In this document: positions 41,764 to 49,315 of the stretch, piece after piece
Layout of the letters: each line of letters starts with the position of its first letter
Numbering within the stretch: the first letter of the stretch is position 1
Assembly: GCA_035456465.1 (NCBI GenBank)
Contig: DATIDD010000035.1
Location: 1-64,000, forward strand
Reading direction: 5' to 3'
DNA length: 64,000 bases
Source of the DNA: DATHTC01 sp035456465
Lineage (GTDB): Bacteria; Actinomycetota; Thermoleophilia; Gaiellales; Gaiellaceae
Made by a program: the position numbers and the translations under genes
Notes under the pieces: generated by a model
What the model was told of the DNA's origin: nothing
The model's database searches: none
What the model saw: only the letters and a program-made list of their open reading frames with translations

Positions 41764-42584
41764 GGCAGGAACGGCGCGAGCGCGGCGGCTACCACCGCGG
41801 GGTCGTCGCCGCTCCGCCGCTCGATCCACCGGCCGTCCTCGTCCGCGACGAGCGCCGTGAGCGTGGCGCCGTCGTGATGCGCGGCGACGGGTGCCAGGCA
41901 GCCACCGCCGATCCGCGCCACGCAGGCACGCTCGGCCTCCACCCGCCTCCGCGTCTCGGCCTCGTCCACGGCCGCGACGAGGTGCCCCTCGCCCTCTCGG
42001 ACCTGGAGCGCGAGCGCGCCCTGGCCCGCCTCGGGCAGCAGCTCCTCCGGCTCGAACCGGTGCCCGGCCTCGTGGGCGAGCCCGAGCCGCTCGAGCCCGG
42101 CGGCGGCGAGCACGATCGCGTCGAGCCCGCGCTCGCCGCGCTTCCGCAGCCGCGTGTCGACGTTCCCCCGCAGCGGCTCGATCGAGAGCGTCGGCTCGAG
42201 CGAGAGCAGCTGTGCGCGGCGGCGGACCGAGGCCGTACCGATCCGCATCCCGGGCCGGAGCGCGCCGGCGCCGCACAGCGCGTCGCGCGGGTCCTCCCGT
42301 CGCGGGTAGGCGCCGACCTCGAGCCCGTCGGTCGCCGTCGAGGTCAGGTCCTTCGCCGAGTGCACGGCGACGTCGACCCGTCCGGCCAGGAGCGCCTCCT
42401 CCAGCTCCTTCACGAACACGCCGCGCTCGCCGATCTGCCCGAACGGCTTCGTCCGGTCGCGGTCGCCCGCGGTCGTGATCAGGACGAGCGCGATCTCGAC
42501 GCCCGGCCGGCGCAGCGGCTCGACCGCCTGCTCGGCCTGGGTCAGCGCCAGCCGGCTACCGCGCGTGCCGACGCGGATCAGCAC
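41760..42584 (-). CDS. hemC: Porphobilinogen deaminase (hydroxymethylbilane synthase)
   Basis: HemC polymerises four porphobilinogens. The 274 residues show IRVGTRGSRLALTQAEQAV, FVKELEEALLAGRVDVAVHS with AKDL, IGTASVRRRAQLL, LRGNVDTRLRKRGE and the cofactor-binding cysteine in ARIGGGCLAPVAAHH. The C-terminal domain is short compared with the usual 300-310 residues. GTG 42584 lies 123 bases after hemA; the gap holds a direct repeat and a weak 51-codon frame only. Confidence 0.95.
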   Translation of the reverse strand: MLIRVGTRGSRLALTQAEQAVEPLRRPGVEIALVLITTAGDRDRTKPFGQIGERGVFVKELEEALLAGRVDVAVHSAKDLTSTATDGLEVGAYPRREDPRDALCGAGALRPGMRIGTASVRRRAQLLSLEPTLSIEPLRGNVDTRLRKRGERGLDAIVLAAAGLERLGLAHEAGHRFEPEELLPEAGQGALALQVREGEGHLVAAVDEAETRRRVEAERACVARIGGGCLAPVAAHHDGATLTALVADEDGRWIERRSGDDPAVVAAALAPFLP

Positions 42585-42596
42585 TGCGGCAGCGCC

Positions 42597-42638
42597 GGTG
42601 CCCCGGGTGCGTGAGCCCGCACGTCCGGGTGCCCCGGG
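42597..42638. repeat. Direct repeat GGTGCCCCGGG in the hemA-hemC gap
   Basis: The 11-base unit occurs at 42597-42607 and again at 42628-42638, within the 123 bases that separate hemA from hemC. It is GC-rich, so chance is possible, but the position is the only sizeable gap in an otherwise closely packed operon. Confidence 0.35.
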
Positions 42639-42707
42639 GTCGCACGCGGACGAACGCCGTCGGCGCCTGGACGGGCAGCGGCCGCCCGGTCAGCGTCCTG
42701 GCCGCGG

Positions 42708-43925
42708 TCACCGCTGCTCCTCACCGAGGCCGAACAGGTGGCGCACCGCGTCAGCATAGAGCACCCCGTCGGCTGTCACGGCGGCCTGCTTCATCCGCAC
42801 CGTCGGCAGGTGGAGCAGCTTGTCGAGCATGCGCGCCGTGACCGACTCGACTGCCCGCCGCTCCTCGTCGGAGAGCCGGCCGGCGACCCGCTCCAGCTCG
42901 GTGCGGCGGATCTCCTCGGCCCGCGCGCGGAGCGAGGCGATCGCGGGGACGACGTCGAGCGACGCCTGCCACTCGCGCCACCGCTCGGCCTCGTGCGCGA
43001 CCAGCCGCTCGGCGCGCTCGGCCTCGCCGCGACGGGCCGCGAGGGACTCCGCGACGACGGCGTCGAGGTCGTCGATGTCGTAGAGGAAGCAACCCTCGAG
43101 CTCGTGGATCGCCGGATCGAGGTCGCGGGGCACCGCGAGGTCGATCAGCAACAGCGGGCGTCCCTTGCGCGGCGGCACGTCCTCGGCCCGGAGCACGATC
43201 CCCGGCGCGCTCGTCGACGCGACCACCACGTCGGCGGCGGCGAGCTCCTCGCGGATCCGCTCGAGGGGCACTGCCTCCGCGCCGATCCGCGTCGCGAGGC
43301 CGACGGCGTGCTCGGGCGTCCGGTTGGCGACGAATGCGACCTCGGCGCCGCGGCTGAGCAGGTTCCTCGCGGCGAGCTCGGAGACCTTGCCGGCGCCGAC
43401 GAGGAGGATGCGCCGCCCCGCGAGGTCGCCGAAGACGGACTGCGCCAGCGCCGCCGCCGCCGCCGAAACCGACGACGGGCTCTCGGCGATCGCCGTGTGC
43501 GTCCGAACCCGCTTGCCCGTGTGGAGCGCCTGGCGGAAGAGACGGTCGAGGAGCGGCCCCGCGGCACCCGCGTCGTAGGCGGCGCGCACCTGTCCGAGGA
43601 TCTCGCCCTCCCCCGGCACGAGCGAGTCGAGACCCGACGCCACCCGAAACAGGTGGAGCGCGGCCGCCTCGTCGCGGAGCCGGTAGAGCGCGTCGTGGAG
43701 CTCGGGCGCGGAGAACAGCGACGAGGCGATCGTCTCGGCCGCCGCCGACTCGGCGTGGGCCACGTACGCCTCGGTCCGGTTGCAGGTCGAGAGCACGACC
43801 GCCTCCGCGCCGCCGGCGGCGAGCTGCGCGGCCGCCTCCGCGGCCGCGTCGCGGTCGAGGGCGACGCGCTCGCGCAGCTCGACGGGCGCGCGGTGGTGCG
43901 AGGTGCCGACCAGGACGAGTCTCAT
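42708..43925 (-). CDS. hemA: Glutamyl-tRNA reductase
   Basis: HemA makes glutamate-1-semialdehyde, the first step of C5-route haem synthesis. The 405 residues show VGTSHHRAPVELRER, the catalytic cysteine in VLSTCNRTEAYV, LVPGEGEILGQVRAAYD, the NADPH loop ILLVGAGKVSELAARNLL and ANRTPEHAVGLA, and the C-terminal dimerisation helices. Length and motifs are canonical. It starts four bases after the hemX-like gene, as in hemAX arrangements of other Gram-positive bacteria but in reverse order. Confidence 0.97.
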   Translation of the reverse strand: MRLVLVGTSHHRAPVELRERVALDRDAAAEAAAQLAAGGAEAVVLSTCNRTEAYVAHAESAAAETIASSLFSAPELHDALYRLRDEAAALHLFRVASGLDSLVPGEGEILGQVRAAYDAGAAGPLLDRLFRQALHTGKRVRTHTAIAESPSSVSAAAAALAQSVFGDLAGRRILLVGAGKVSELAARNLLSRGAEVAFVANRTPEHAVGLATRIGAEAVPLERIREELAAADVVVASTSAPGIVLRAEDVPPRKGRPLLLIDLAVPRDLDPAIHELEGCFLYDIDDLDAVVAESLAARRGEAERAERLVAHEAERWREWQASLDVVPAIASLRARAEEIRRTELERVAGRLSDEERRAVESVTARMLDKLLHLPTVRMKQAAVTADGVLYADAVRHLFGLGEEQR

Positions 43926-43929
43926 CGCG

Positions 43930-44703
43930 TCATCCGGCGAAGTGGGTGACGGGGAGGACGACGAGCACCGCGGCGAGGGCGGCGACCGCGTAGACGGCGG
44001 ACCGCCGGCCGTGGAGCCCGCGGAGCCGCAGCAGCGCGTAGCCGCCGTAGACGGCCCAGGCCGCCAGCGTGATCCCCATCGCCGCGTCGAACGAGCCGCC
44101 TTCGGCGGCGAAGCTCGCGAGGCCGACGAGGATCCCGAGGGTGAGCACGCCGAGCGAGCCGACGAGGGTGCGCGCCTCGAGCGCGTCGAGCGTCACGAGC
44201 GGCGGGATCCGCAGGCGCAGCAGCCTCGGCTCGCGCCGCTTCAACCGCCGCTCCTGCCACAGGTAGAGGGCCGCGAGCCCGGCCGCGAGGAGGAACCCCG
44301 CGAACGCCGCGAGCATGAGCGCGACGTGCGCGACGAGGAGAGGGCCGGGGTGGTCGCCCTCCGGGCCCGTGCCGCCGCCGGCCCACGCGACGGCGAGGAG
44401 CAGCGCCGCCACCGGCGTCACGGCGAGCCCGAGCAGGCGGAACGAGGCGCGGCAGCCCCAGACGAGATAGACGGAGACGACGAGCCAGGAGAGGAGGTTC
44501 AACGAGCCCGCCCACGTCGACCACGGGAACGCGTCCGCCTGAGCCAGCTGCGCCGTCAGGAGCGCCGTCTGCGCGAGCCAGCCGAGTCGGACGCCCCAAA
44601 CCGCGAGCCGTCCGGCGAGCCCCGGGTGCCGGGCCTCGGCGACCGATGCCACGGCCGCCTCGCCGTACGCGAGGAGCGCCGGCCAGACGAGGAGCTCAGC
44701 CAA
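43930..44703 (-). CDS. Cytochrome c assembly membrane protein, HemX/CcsA-like
   Basis: This 257-residue integral membrane protein has about eight hydrophobic helices and the cytochrome c assembly domain patch DAFPWSTWAGSLNLLSWLVV, then LLVAHVALMLAAFAGFLLAA and a late histidine before the C-terminus. It resembles HemX, which affects HemA level in Bacillus, and CcsA-type haem handlers. TTG at 44703 overlaps the ccmD-like gene by eight bases. Its place between ccm genes and hemA fits a haem-handling or HemA-controlling role. Confidence 0.8.
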   Translation of the reverse strand: MAELLVWPALLAYGEAAVASVAEARHPGLAGRLAVWGVRLGWLAQTALLTAQLAQADAFPWSTWAGSLNLLSWLVVSVYLVWGCRASFRLLGLAVTPVAALLLAVAWAGGGTGPEGDHPGPLLVAHVALMLAAFAGFLLAAGLAALYLWQERRLKRREPRLLRLRIPPLVTLDALEARTLVGSLGVLTLGILVGLASFAAEGGSFDAAMGITLAAWAVYGGYALLRLRGLHGRRSAVYAVAALAAVLVVLPVTHFAG

Positions 44704-44875
44704 CGCGCTCCCGCTCCCGCGGCGCCTGCTCGCGCCGGCCGCGGGCGCGCTCGGCCAGGTCGGCGAGGTCGCGCGCGAGGCGCGACAGCCGTAGCGAGTG
44801 GATCAGCAGGTAGCCGAGGATCGTCACCAGCACGACCACGTACGCAGCCGACAGGTACTTCTCGCCGGTGCTCAC
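44696..44875 (-). CDS. CcmD-like small haem-exporter protein
   Basis: This 59-residue protein has one membrane helix (SAAYVVVLVTILGYLLIHSL) followed by a basic, arginine-rich tail, the shape of CcmD. GTG 44875 overlaps the ccmC stop by four bases. CcmD helps CcmC and the ABC exporter deliver haem to CcmE. The sequence itself is too short for certainty; the call rests on position and topology. Confidence 0.7.
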   Translation of the reverse strand: MSTGEKYLSAAYVVVLVTILGYLLIHSLRLSRLARDLADLAERARGRREQAPRERERVG

Positions 44876-45549
44876 GGCGCGAGCGCCTCCCGCAGCTCCC
44901 GGACGCGCTCGTCGAGCCGCTTGCCGAGCAGCTCGTTGACGTAGAGCGTCGCGCCGAGCGCGAGCATCCCGGCGAGGCAGACGCAGAACGTGACGAACAT
45001 CTCCCACGACATCTGCGGACCGTCGCGAGTGAAGACCACCGGGTGGATGAAGTTCTCGGCCAGCCGGATCGCGAGGAACGACACCGGGATGAGGACGACG
45101 CCGAGCAGCGTGTAGACGGCGCAGATGTTCGCCCGCGCGGCGCCGGGCTCGAGCGAGTACCGGAGCATGAAGTAGGCCGAGTAGAACAGGAAGAGGATCA
45201 GGAACAGCACCAGCTGCCGCTCCCCCCAGCTCCACCAGACCCCCCACGAGACTTTGGCCCAGATCGAGCCCGTGGCGAGCGTCAGCAGCCCGAAGATCAG
45301 CCCCAGGTGCACGGCGGTGTAGCTCTCGAGGTCGTACCGCTGCTCGCGCGTCCACAGCAGCCGCAGCCCCTTCCAGGCGCCCCAGCCGAAGCACGCGTAC
45401 GCGGTCAGGGCCACGGGCACGTGGAGGTAGAAGATCCGCTGGCTCGGCCCCTGGTCGGCGTCCTCCGGCGCCCAGAGGAGCGCCATCGCGACGCCGCCGC
45501 CGAGCAGGACGAGCGTGGCGAGGGCGAGCAGCGGCCCGCGGCTATTCAA
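44872..45549 (-). CDS. ccmC: Haem exporter protein CcmC
   Basis: CcmC binds haem at the outer face of the membrane for cytochrome c maturation. The protein shows RIFYLHVPVALTAYACF with a haem-ligand histidine, VHLGLIFGLLTLATGSIWAK, the tryptophan-rich motif KVSWGVWWSWGERQL, and HPVVFTRDGPQMS. Six helices are visible. The start is TTG; 45549 (225 residues) and 45564 (230 residues) are both possible, and both overlap the end of ccmB. Confidence 0.92.
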   Translation of the reverse strand: MNSRGPLLALATLVLLGGGVAMALLWAPEDADQGPSQRIFYLHVPVALTAYACFGWGAWKGLRLLWTREQRYDLESYTAVHLGLIFGLLTLATGSIWAKVSWGVWWSWGERQLVLFLILFLFYSAYFMLRYSLEPGAARANICAVYTLLGVVLIPVSFLAIRLAENFIHPVVFTRDGPQMSWEMFVTFCVCLAGMLALGATLYVNELLGKRLDERVRELREALAP

Positions 45550-46180
45550 CGACGACGTACTCAAAGGTGGCCCAGGCAAGTATCGCGAAAACGCCGTCGT
45601 ACAGACCCAGGAACGCCAGGTAGCGGCCGGGGTCGTCGGCGACGGTCGCCCCGACCCCGCCGACGACGATCGGGAGCGCCAGCGGGAGGAACAGGAGCGG
45701 CAGGAGCACCTCGCGGGCGCGGCCGGAGACCGCCATCGCGGCGAGCAACGACCCGACGGCGCAGATGCCGACGTTCGCGAGCGCGGCCGCGGCGACGGTC
45801 GCGCCGCCGATCCCGCCGAAGAAGAGCGCGAAGGCCGGCAGCGCCACGACCTCGACGGCGACCAGGAACGCAAGCGTCGCGAGCACTTTCCCGAGCCAGA
45901 TCGCGCTGCGGTCGCACGGCGCGAGGACGAGCGCGTCGAGCACGCCCTGCTCGCGCTCCGGCACGAACGCGCGGCCGAGGCCGAGCAGCGCGGTGAAGAC
46001 GATCGCGACCCAGAGCAGCCCCTGAGCGGCCTGCTCCTGCTCGGAGGTGAGCGCGAAGCGGAACGCGACGAGCGTCGCGAGCACGAACAGCGCCATCGAC
46101 GGCAGCGTCTCGCGCCCGCGGAGCTCGAGCAGGAGATCCTTCCGCGCCAGCGCGCCGGCGTCGCGGAGGTACCCCGTCAC
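45542..46180 (-). CDS. ccmB: Haem exporter protein CcmB
   Basis: This 212-residue protein is the membrane subunit of the CcmAB ABC transporter. It shows ALARKDLLLELRGRETLPSM at the N-terminus, FRFALTSEQEQ, ALLGLGRAFVPEREQGVLDA and six hydrophobic helices, all typical. GTG 46180 overlaps the ccmA stop (GTGA) and its end overlaps ccmC. Confidence 0.92.
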   Translation of the reverse strand: MTGYLRDAGALARKDLLLELRGRETLPSMALFVLATLVAFRFALTSEQEQAAQGLLWVAIVFTALLGLGRAFVPEREQGVLDALVLAPCDRSAIWLGKVLATLAFLVAVEVVALPAFALFFGGIGGATVAAAALANVGICAVGSLLAAMAVSGRAREVLLPLLFLPLALPIVVGGVGATVADDPGRYLAFLGLYDGVFAILAWATFEYVVVE

Positions 46181-46761
46181 GCGAACGCCAGCCGCGTGGT
46201 GGCGAGCGGGGCGAGCCGTTCGGGGTCGTGCGTGGCGACGACGAACGTCCGGTCGCCGGCGAGCTGGCGCAGCTCGCGATCGAGGAGCGCGCCGCCGTCG
46301 GCGTCGAGCGCGTTGTACGGCTCGTCCAGGAGCAGCAGCTCCGGGTCGTGGAGGAGGGCGCGGCAGAGCGCGAGGCGCTGCTGCATCCCGCGCGAGTACG
46401 CGCCGACGCGCTCGGCGCGCGCCTCCCACAGCCCGAAGCGCTCGAGCAACCTCCCGATCCGCTCGCGCCGCTCGGGGATGCGGTAGAGGCGTCCGTACAG
46501 GTCGAGGTTCTCGAGCGCCGTCAGCTCCCGGTAGACGAGCGGCTCGTGGGCGAGGAAGCCGACGCGGCCGCGCTCGACGGCGACGTCGAGCTCGCCGGCC
46601 GTCGGCGCGACCAGCCCCGCGAGCACGCGCAGGAAGGTCGTCTTGCCCGACCCGTTGGGCCCGGTGACGACGGCGAACGCGCCGCGCGCCACGTCGAGGT
46701 CGACGCCGCGCAGCACGCGCTTCGAGCCGTAGCGCTTCTCCAGGCCGCGCACGCGGATCAC
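46177..46761 (-). CDS. ccmA: Haem ABC exporter ATP-binding protein CcmA
   Basis: The 194-residue ATPase shows Walker A VTGPNGSGKTTFLRVLAG, LAHEPLVYRELTALENLDLY, the ABC signature YSRGMQQRLALCRALL, and Walker B LLLLDEPYNALD. GTG 46761 is six bases after a TACACT box, so this is the first and leaderless gene of the ccm-hem transcription unit. The frame stays open upstream, but it overlaps the promoter and the divergent gene there. Confidence 0.93.
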   Translation of the reverse strand: MIRVRGLEKRYGSKRVLRGVDLDVARGAFAVVTGPNGSGKTTFLRVLAGLVAPTAGELDVAVERGRVGFLAHEPLVYRELTALENLDLYGRLYRIPERRERIGRLLERFGLWEARAERVGAYSRGMQQRLALCRALLHDPELLLLDEPYNALDADGGALLDRELRQLAGDRTFVVATHDPERLAPLATTRLAFA

Positions 46762-46767
46762 GCAGCC

Positions 46768-46773
46768 AGTGTA
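46768..46773 (-). promoter_or_regulatory. -10 box (TACACT) of the ccm-hem operon
   Basis: TACACT on the minus strand is six bases before GTG 46761. Nine genes follow in the same direction, down to 40340, with only one gap above 10 bases. Confidence 0.5.
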
Positions 46774-46810
46774 GGAGTCCGCCGCCGGACCCCGAAAGCG
46801 GACGGTTCCC

Positions 46811-47539
46811 ATGCTCGAGACGCTCGGGATCGGCGCGAGCCTTCGCGAGGAGCGCGTCCGGCGCGGCCTGACGCTGGACGCGGTGGAGACGGACACGCGC
46901 ATCCGCGGCCGCTACCTCGAGGCGATCGAGGACGAGCGCTGGGACGAGCTGCCCGCGGAGGCGTACGCCAAGGGGTTCCTCCGGACGTACGCGTCCTACC
47001 TCGAGCTCGACCCGCAGCAGTTCCTCGCCGCCTTCCGGCGGGCGCGCCGCGAGGTCGAGGAGCCGATCGCACCGCTCCCGCAGCCGCCGTACGAGGCGAG
47101 CGGGAGGCGGGTGGTCGCGCTCGGCGCGGGTCTCGCGGTCCTCGCGGTCGTCCTCGCCGTCGGCGCCTGGCGGCTCACGGGGGGCGAGCCGGCCGCGGCC
47201 ACCGGGCCGACGACCGTGGTCGGAGCGCCGCCGGCCTCCGCGGCGGAAGCGTCGTCGACGGGGGGCACGCAGCGGGCTCGGCCGGCGCCGGGCGCCCCGC
47301 TCGTCCTCGCCGCCCGTGCCGACACGTGGCTCGACGTCCGCCTCCACGGCCCACGCGGCCGTCGCGTATGGAGCGGGACGCTGAAGCAGGGCCGACGGCT
47401 GAGGCTCGGCGTCGGGCGGGAGCTGTGGCTCCGGGCCGGCCGGCCGGATGCGTTGCGGGCGAGGCTCGGCACGCGCCGCGTCCGCGTTCCCGCCTCGTCG
47501 ACGTTCACCGCGACGCAGGCCGGGCTCCGCGCGGCCTAG
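46811..47539 (+). CDS. RodZ-like membrane protein with N-terminal helix-turn-helix
   Basis: The 242 residues have a HTH_25-type domain (about 7-75: GASLREERVRRGLTLDAVET, then RGRYLEAIEDERWDELPAEA and KGFLRTYASYLELDP), one membrane helix (about 100-120), an Ala/Pro-rich linker and a C-terminal DUF4115-like beta domain (LVLAARADTWLDVRL onward). RodZ links the cell-shape machinery to the membrane in rods; function in this lineage is inferred. Its stop shares CTAG with ubiA. Confidence 0.85.
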   Translation: MLETLGIGASLREERVRRGLTLDAVETDTRIRGRYLEAIEDERWDELPAEAYAKGFLRTYASYLELDPQQFLAAFRRARREVEEPIAPLPQPPYEASGRRVVALGAGLAVLAVVLAVGAWRLTGGEPAAATGPTTVVGAPPASAAEASSTGGTQRARPAPGAPLVLAARADTWLDVRLHGPRGRRVWSGTLKQGRRLRLGVGRELWLRAGRPDALRARLGTRRVRVPASSTFTATQAGLRAA

Positions 47540-48402
47540 GCGAGCACGTCGAGCGCGACGAACGCGCAGAACACGACGCTGATCACCCCGTTGACGGTGA
47601 AGAACGCCGCGTCGAGCCGACGCAGGTCGCCGGGCCGCACGAGCAGGTGCTCGTAGAGGAGCAGGGCCGCGACGACGGCCACGCCGAGCCAGTACAGGAC
47701 GCCGACGGGCAACCCGAGCCCGACGACGACGAGCAGTGTCACGGTGAGCGCGTGGAAGCTGCGGGCACCGACGAACACGCCGCGCACGCCGAACCGGGTT
47801 GCCCACGAGCGGAGTCCCTGCCGCAGGTCGACCTCCCGGTCGAACAGGGCGTAGAAGAGGTCGAAGCCCGCGATCCACAACGCGACGGCGGCACCGAGCG
47901 CCCAGGACTCCCACGGCAGCTCGCCGGTGACGGCCGCCCAGGCGCCGACCGGCGCCAGCCCGTCGACCGCGCCGAGCCAGAGGTGCGCGAGCCAGGTCAC
48001 GCGCTTGAGGTACGGGTAGACGACGAAGCCCGCCACGGGGATCGGCCAGAGCCAGCGCACCAGCGGGTCGAGCTGCCAGACGGCGACGAGGAACACCGCG
48101 AGCGAGACGGCGCAGAACGCCAGCACCTGCGCCTGGCGCAGCTGGCCGGACGGGAGCTCGCGCGAGGCCGTGCGCGGGTTCCGCGCGTCGATCTCCGCGT
48201 CGACGAGCCGATTCAGCGCCATCGCGAGCGAGCGGGCGCCCGCCATGGCGACCGTGATCCACGCCATCTCGGCCCACCCGGGCCACGCGTCGACCGCGAG
48301 CAGCGCCCCGACGTAGGCGAACGGCAGCGCGAAGACCGTGTGCTCGATCTTCACCAGCCGCGCGAACCTGACCGGCAGGGGAGCGAGCGGGGCGTCGGTC
48401 AC
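47536..48402 (-). CDS. UbiA-family prenyltransferase, probably for menaquinone synthesis
   Basis: This 288-residue membrane enzyme moves a prenyl chain to an aromatic ring. The first Asp-rich motif is NRLVDAEIDARNPRTASREL, the second FDLFYALFDREVDLRQGLRS, with about eight helices. It looks like 4-hydroxybenzoate prenyltransferase or the MqnP enzyme of the futalosine menaquinone route. As actinobacteria normally use menaquinone, the latter is more likely. GTG overlaps the mogA stop (GTGA). Confidence 0.88.
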   Translation of the reverse strand: MTDAPLAPLPVRFARLVKIEHTVFALPFAYVGALLAVDAWPGWAEMAWITVAMAGARSLAMALNRLVDAEIDARNPRTASRELPSGQLRQAQVLAFCAVSLAVFLVAVWQLDPLVRWLWPIPVAGFVVYPYLKRVTWLAHLWLGAVDGLAPVGAWAAVTGELPWESWALGAAVALWIAGFDLFYALFDREVDLRQGLRSWATRFGVRGVFVGARSFHALTVTLLVVVGLGLPVGVLYWLGVAVVAALLLYEHLLVRPGDLRRLDAAFFTVNGVISVVFCAFVALDVLA

Positions 48403-48878
48403 GTCTGCGCGTGCTCGGTCGGCGCTCCGGCGAGCAGCTCGAGCGCGTGCGCCAGCGCGGGCCGGAGCACGGCGAAGCCGTCGCGGCAGCCGCCCGTCGA
48501 CCCGGGGAGGTTGACGACGAGCGTGCGGCCGCGGACGCCCGCGGCGCCGCGGGAGAGGAGGCCGTGCGGCGTCTTCGCGATCGCGTCGGCACGCACGGCC
48601 TCGGCGATCCCGGGCGCCTCGCGGTCGAGCACGGCCCGCGTCGCCTCCGGCGTCACGTCGCGCGGGCCGAGCCCGGTTCCGCCCGTGGTGAGCACGAGCC
48701 GCGCCTCGCTCGCGAGCTCGCCGATCGCCGCCGAGATCCGGTCGCGCTCGTCGGGCACGACGCGTCGCTCGACCTCGTAGCCCTCGGCCACGAGCAGCTC
48801 GACGAGCAGCTCGCCGCTGCGGTCGTCGCGCTCGCCGGCGGCGACGCCGTCGGACACGGTGAGTACCGCCGCCTTCAC
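48399..48878 (-). CDS. mogA: Molybdopterin adenylyltransferase (MogA/MoaB type)
   Basis: MogA activates molybdopterin with AMP before metal insertion by MoeA. The 159 residues show AAVLTVSDGVAAGERDDRSG, the nucleotide loop LVLTTGGTGLGPRDVTPEAT and the late LVVNLPGSTGGCRDGF. Length is typical of the MogA/MoaB group. It overlaps moaC upstream and ubiA downstream by four bases each. Confidence 0.93.
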   Translation of the reverse strand: MKAAVLTVSDGVAAGERDDRSGELLVELLVAEGYEVERRVVPDERDRISAAIGELASEARLVLTTGGTGLGPRDVTPEATRAVLDREAPGIAEAVRADAIAKTPHGLLSRGAAGVRGRTLVVNLPGSTGGCRDGFAVLRPALAHALELLAGAPTEHAQT

Positions 48879-49315
48879 TCCTTCGACTTCTCCAGCAGCC
48901 GAACGTCGTCGACGACCATCCCCTTGTCGACGGCCTTGGCCATGTCATAGATGGTCAAGGCCGCGACGCTCGCGGCCACGAGCGCCTCCATCTCGACCCC
49001 CGTCTGCGCGGTCGTCGCCGCGGTCGCGCGGATCTCCACCGTGTCGTCGCGCACCTCCAGCGCGACCTCGACGTGGCTGAGCGGCAGCGGATGGCAGAGC
49101 GGGATCAGGTCGCTGGTCCGCTTCGCGGCCATGATCCCGGCCAGCTGCGCCGTCGCCAGCGCGTCGCCCTTCGGCAGCTCCCGGAGCCTCCTCGCGGTGT
49201 CGGGGGCCATGCGGACGACGGCCGCCGCCACGGCACGGCGCCGCGACGTCGGCTTCGCGCCGACGTCCACCATCCGCACGTCGCCGGCCGCGGTCAGGTG
49301 CGAGAACTCGCTCAC
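48875..49315 (-). CDS. moaC: Cyclic pyranopterin monophosphate synthase
   Basis: MoaC forms cyclic pyranopterin monophosphate, the first stable molybdenum cofactor intermediate. The 146 residues show FSHLTAAGDVRMVDVGAKP, GIMAAKRTSDLIPLCHPLPL and GVEMEALVAASVAALTIYDM followed by AKAVDKGM, covering the active site. GTG 49315 overlaps the stop of the aldehyde dehydrogenase gene (GTGA). No moaA is in the window. Confidence 0.95.
   Translation of the reverse strand: MSEFSHLTAAGDVRMVDVGAKPTSRRRAVAAAVVRMAPDTARRLRELPKGDALATAQLAGIMAAKRTSDLIPLCHPLPLSHVEVALEVRDDTVEIRATAATTAQTGVEMEALVAASVAALTIYDMAKAVDKGMVVDDVRLLEKSKE

Noticed and set aside
42556..42711. A 51-codon ORF in the hemA-hemC gap with a GTGA overlap
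   Set aside because: Composition is Arg/Thr-rich like the antisense shadows, it runs into hemC, and nothing but the four-base overlap supports it.
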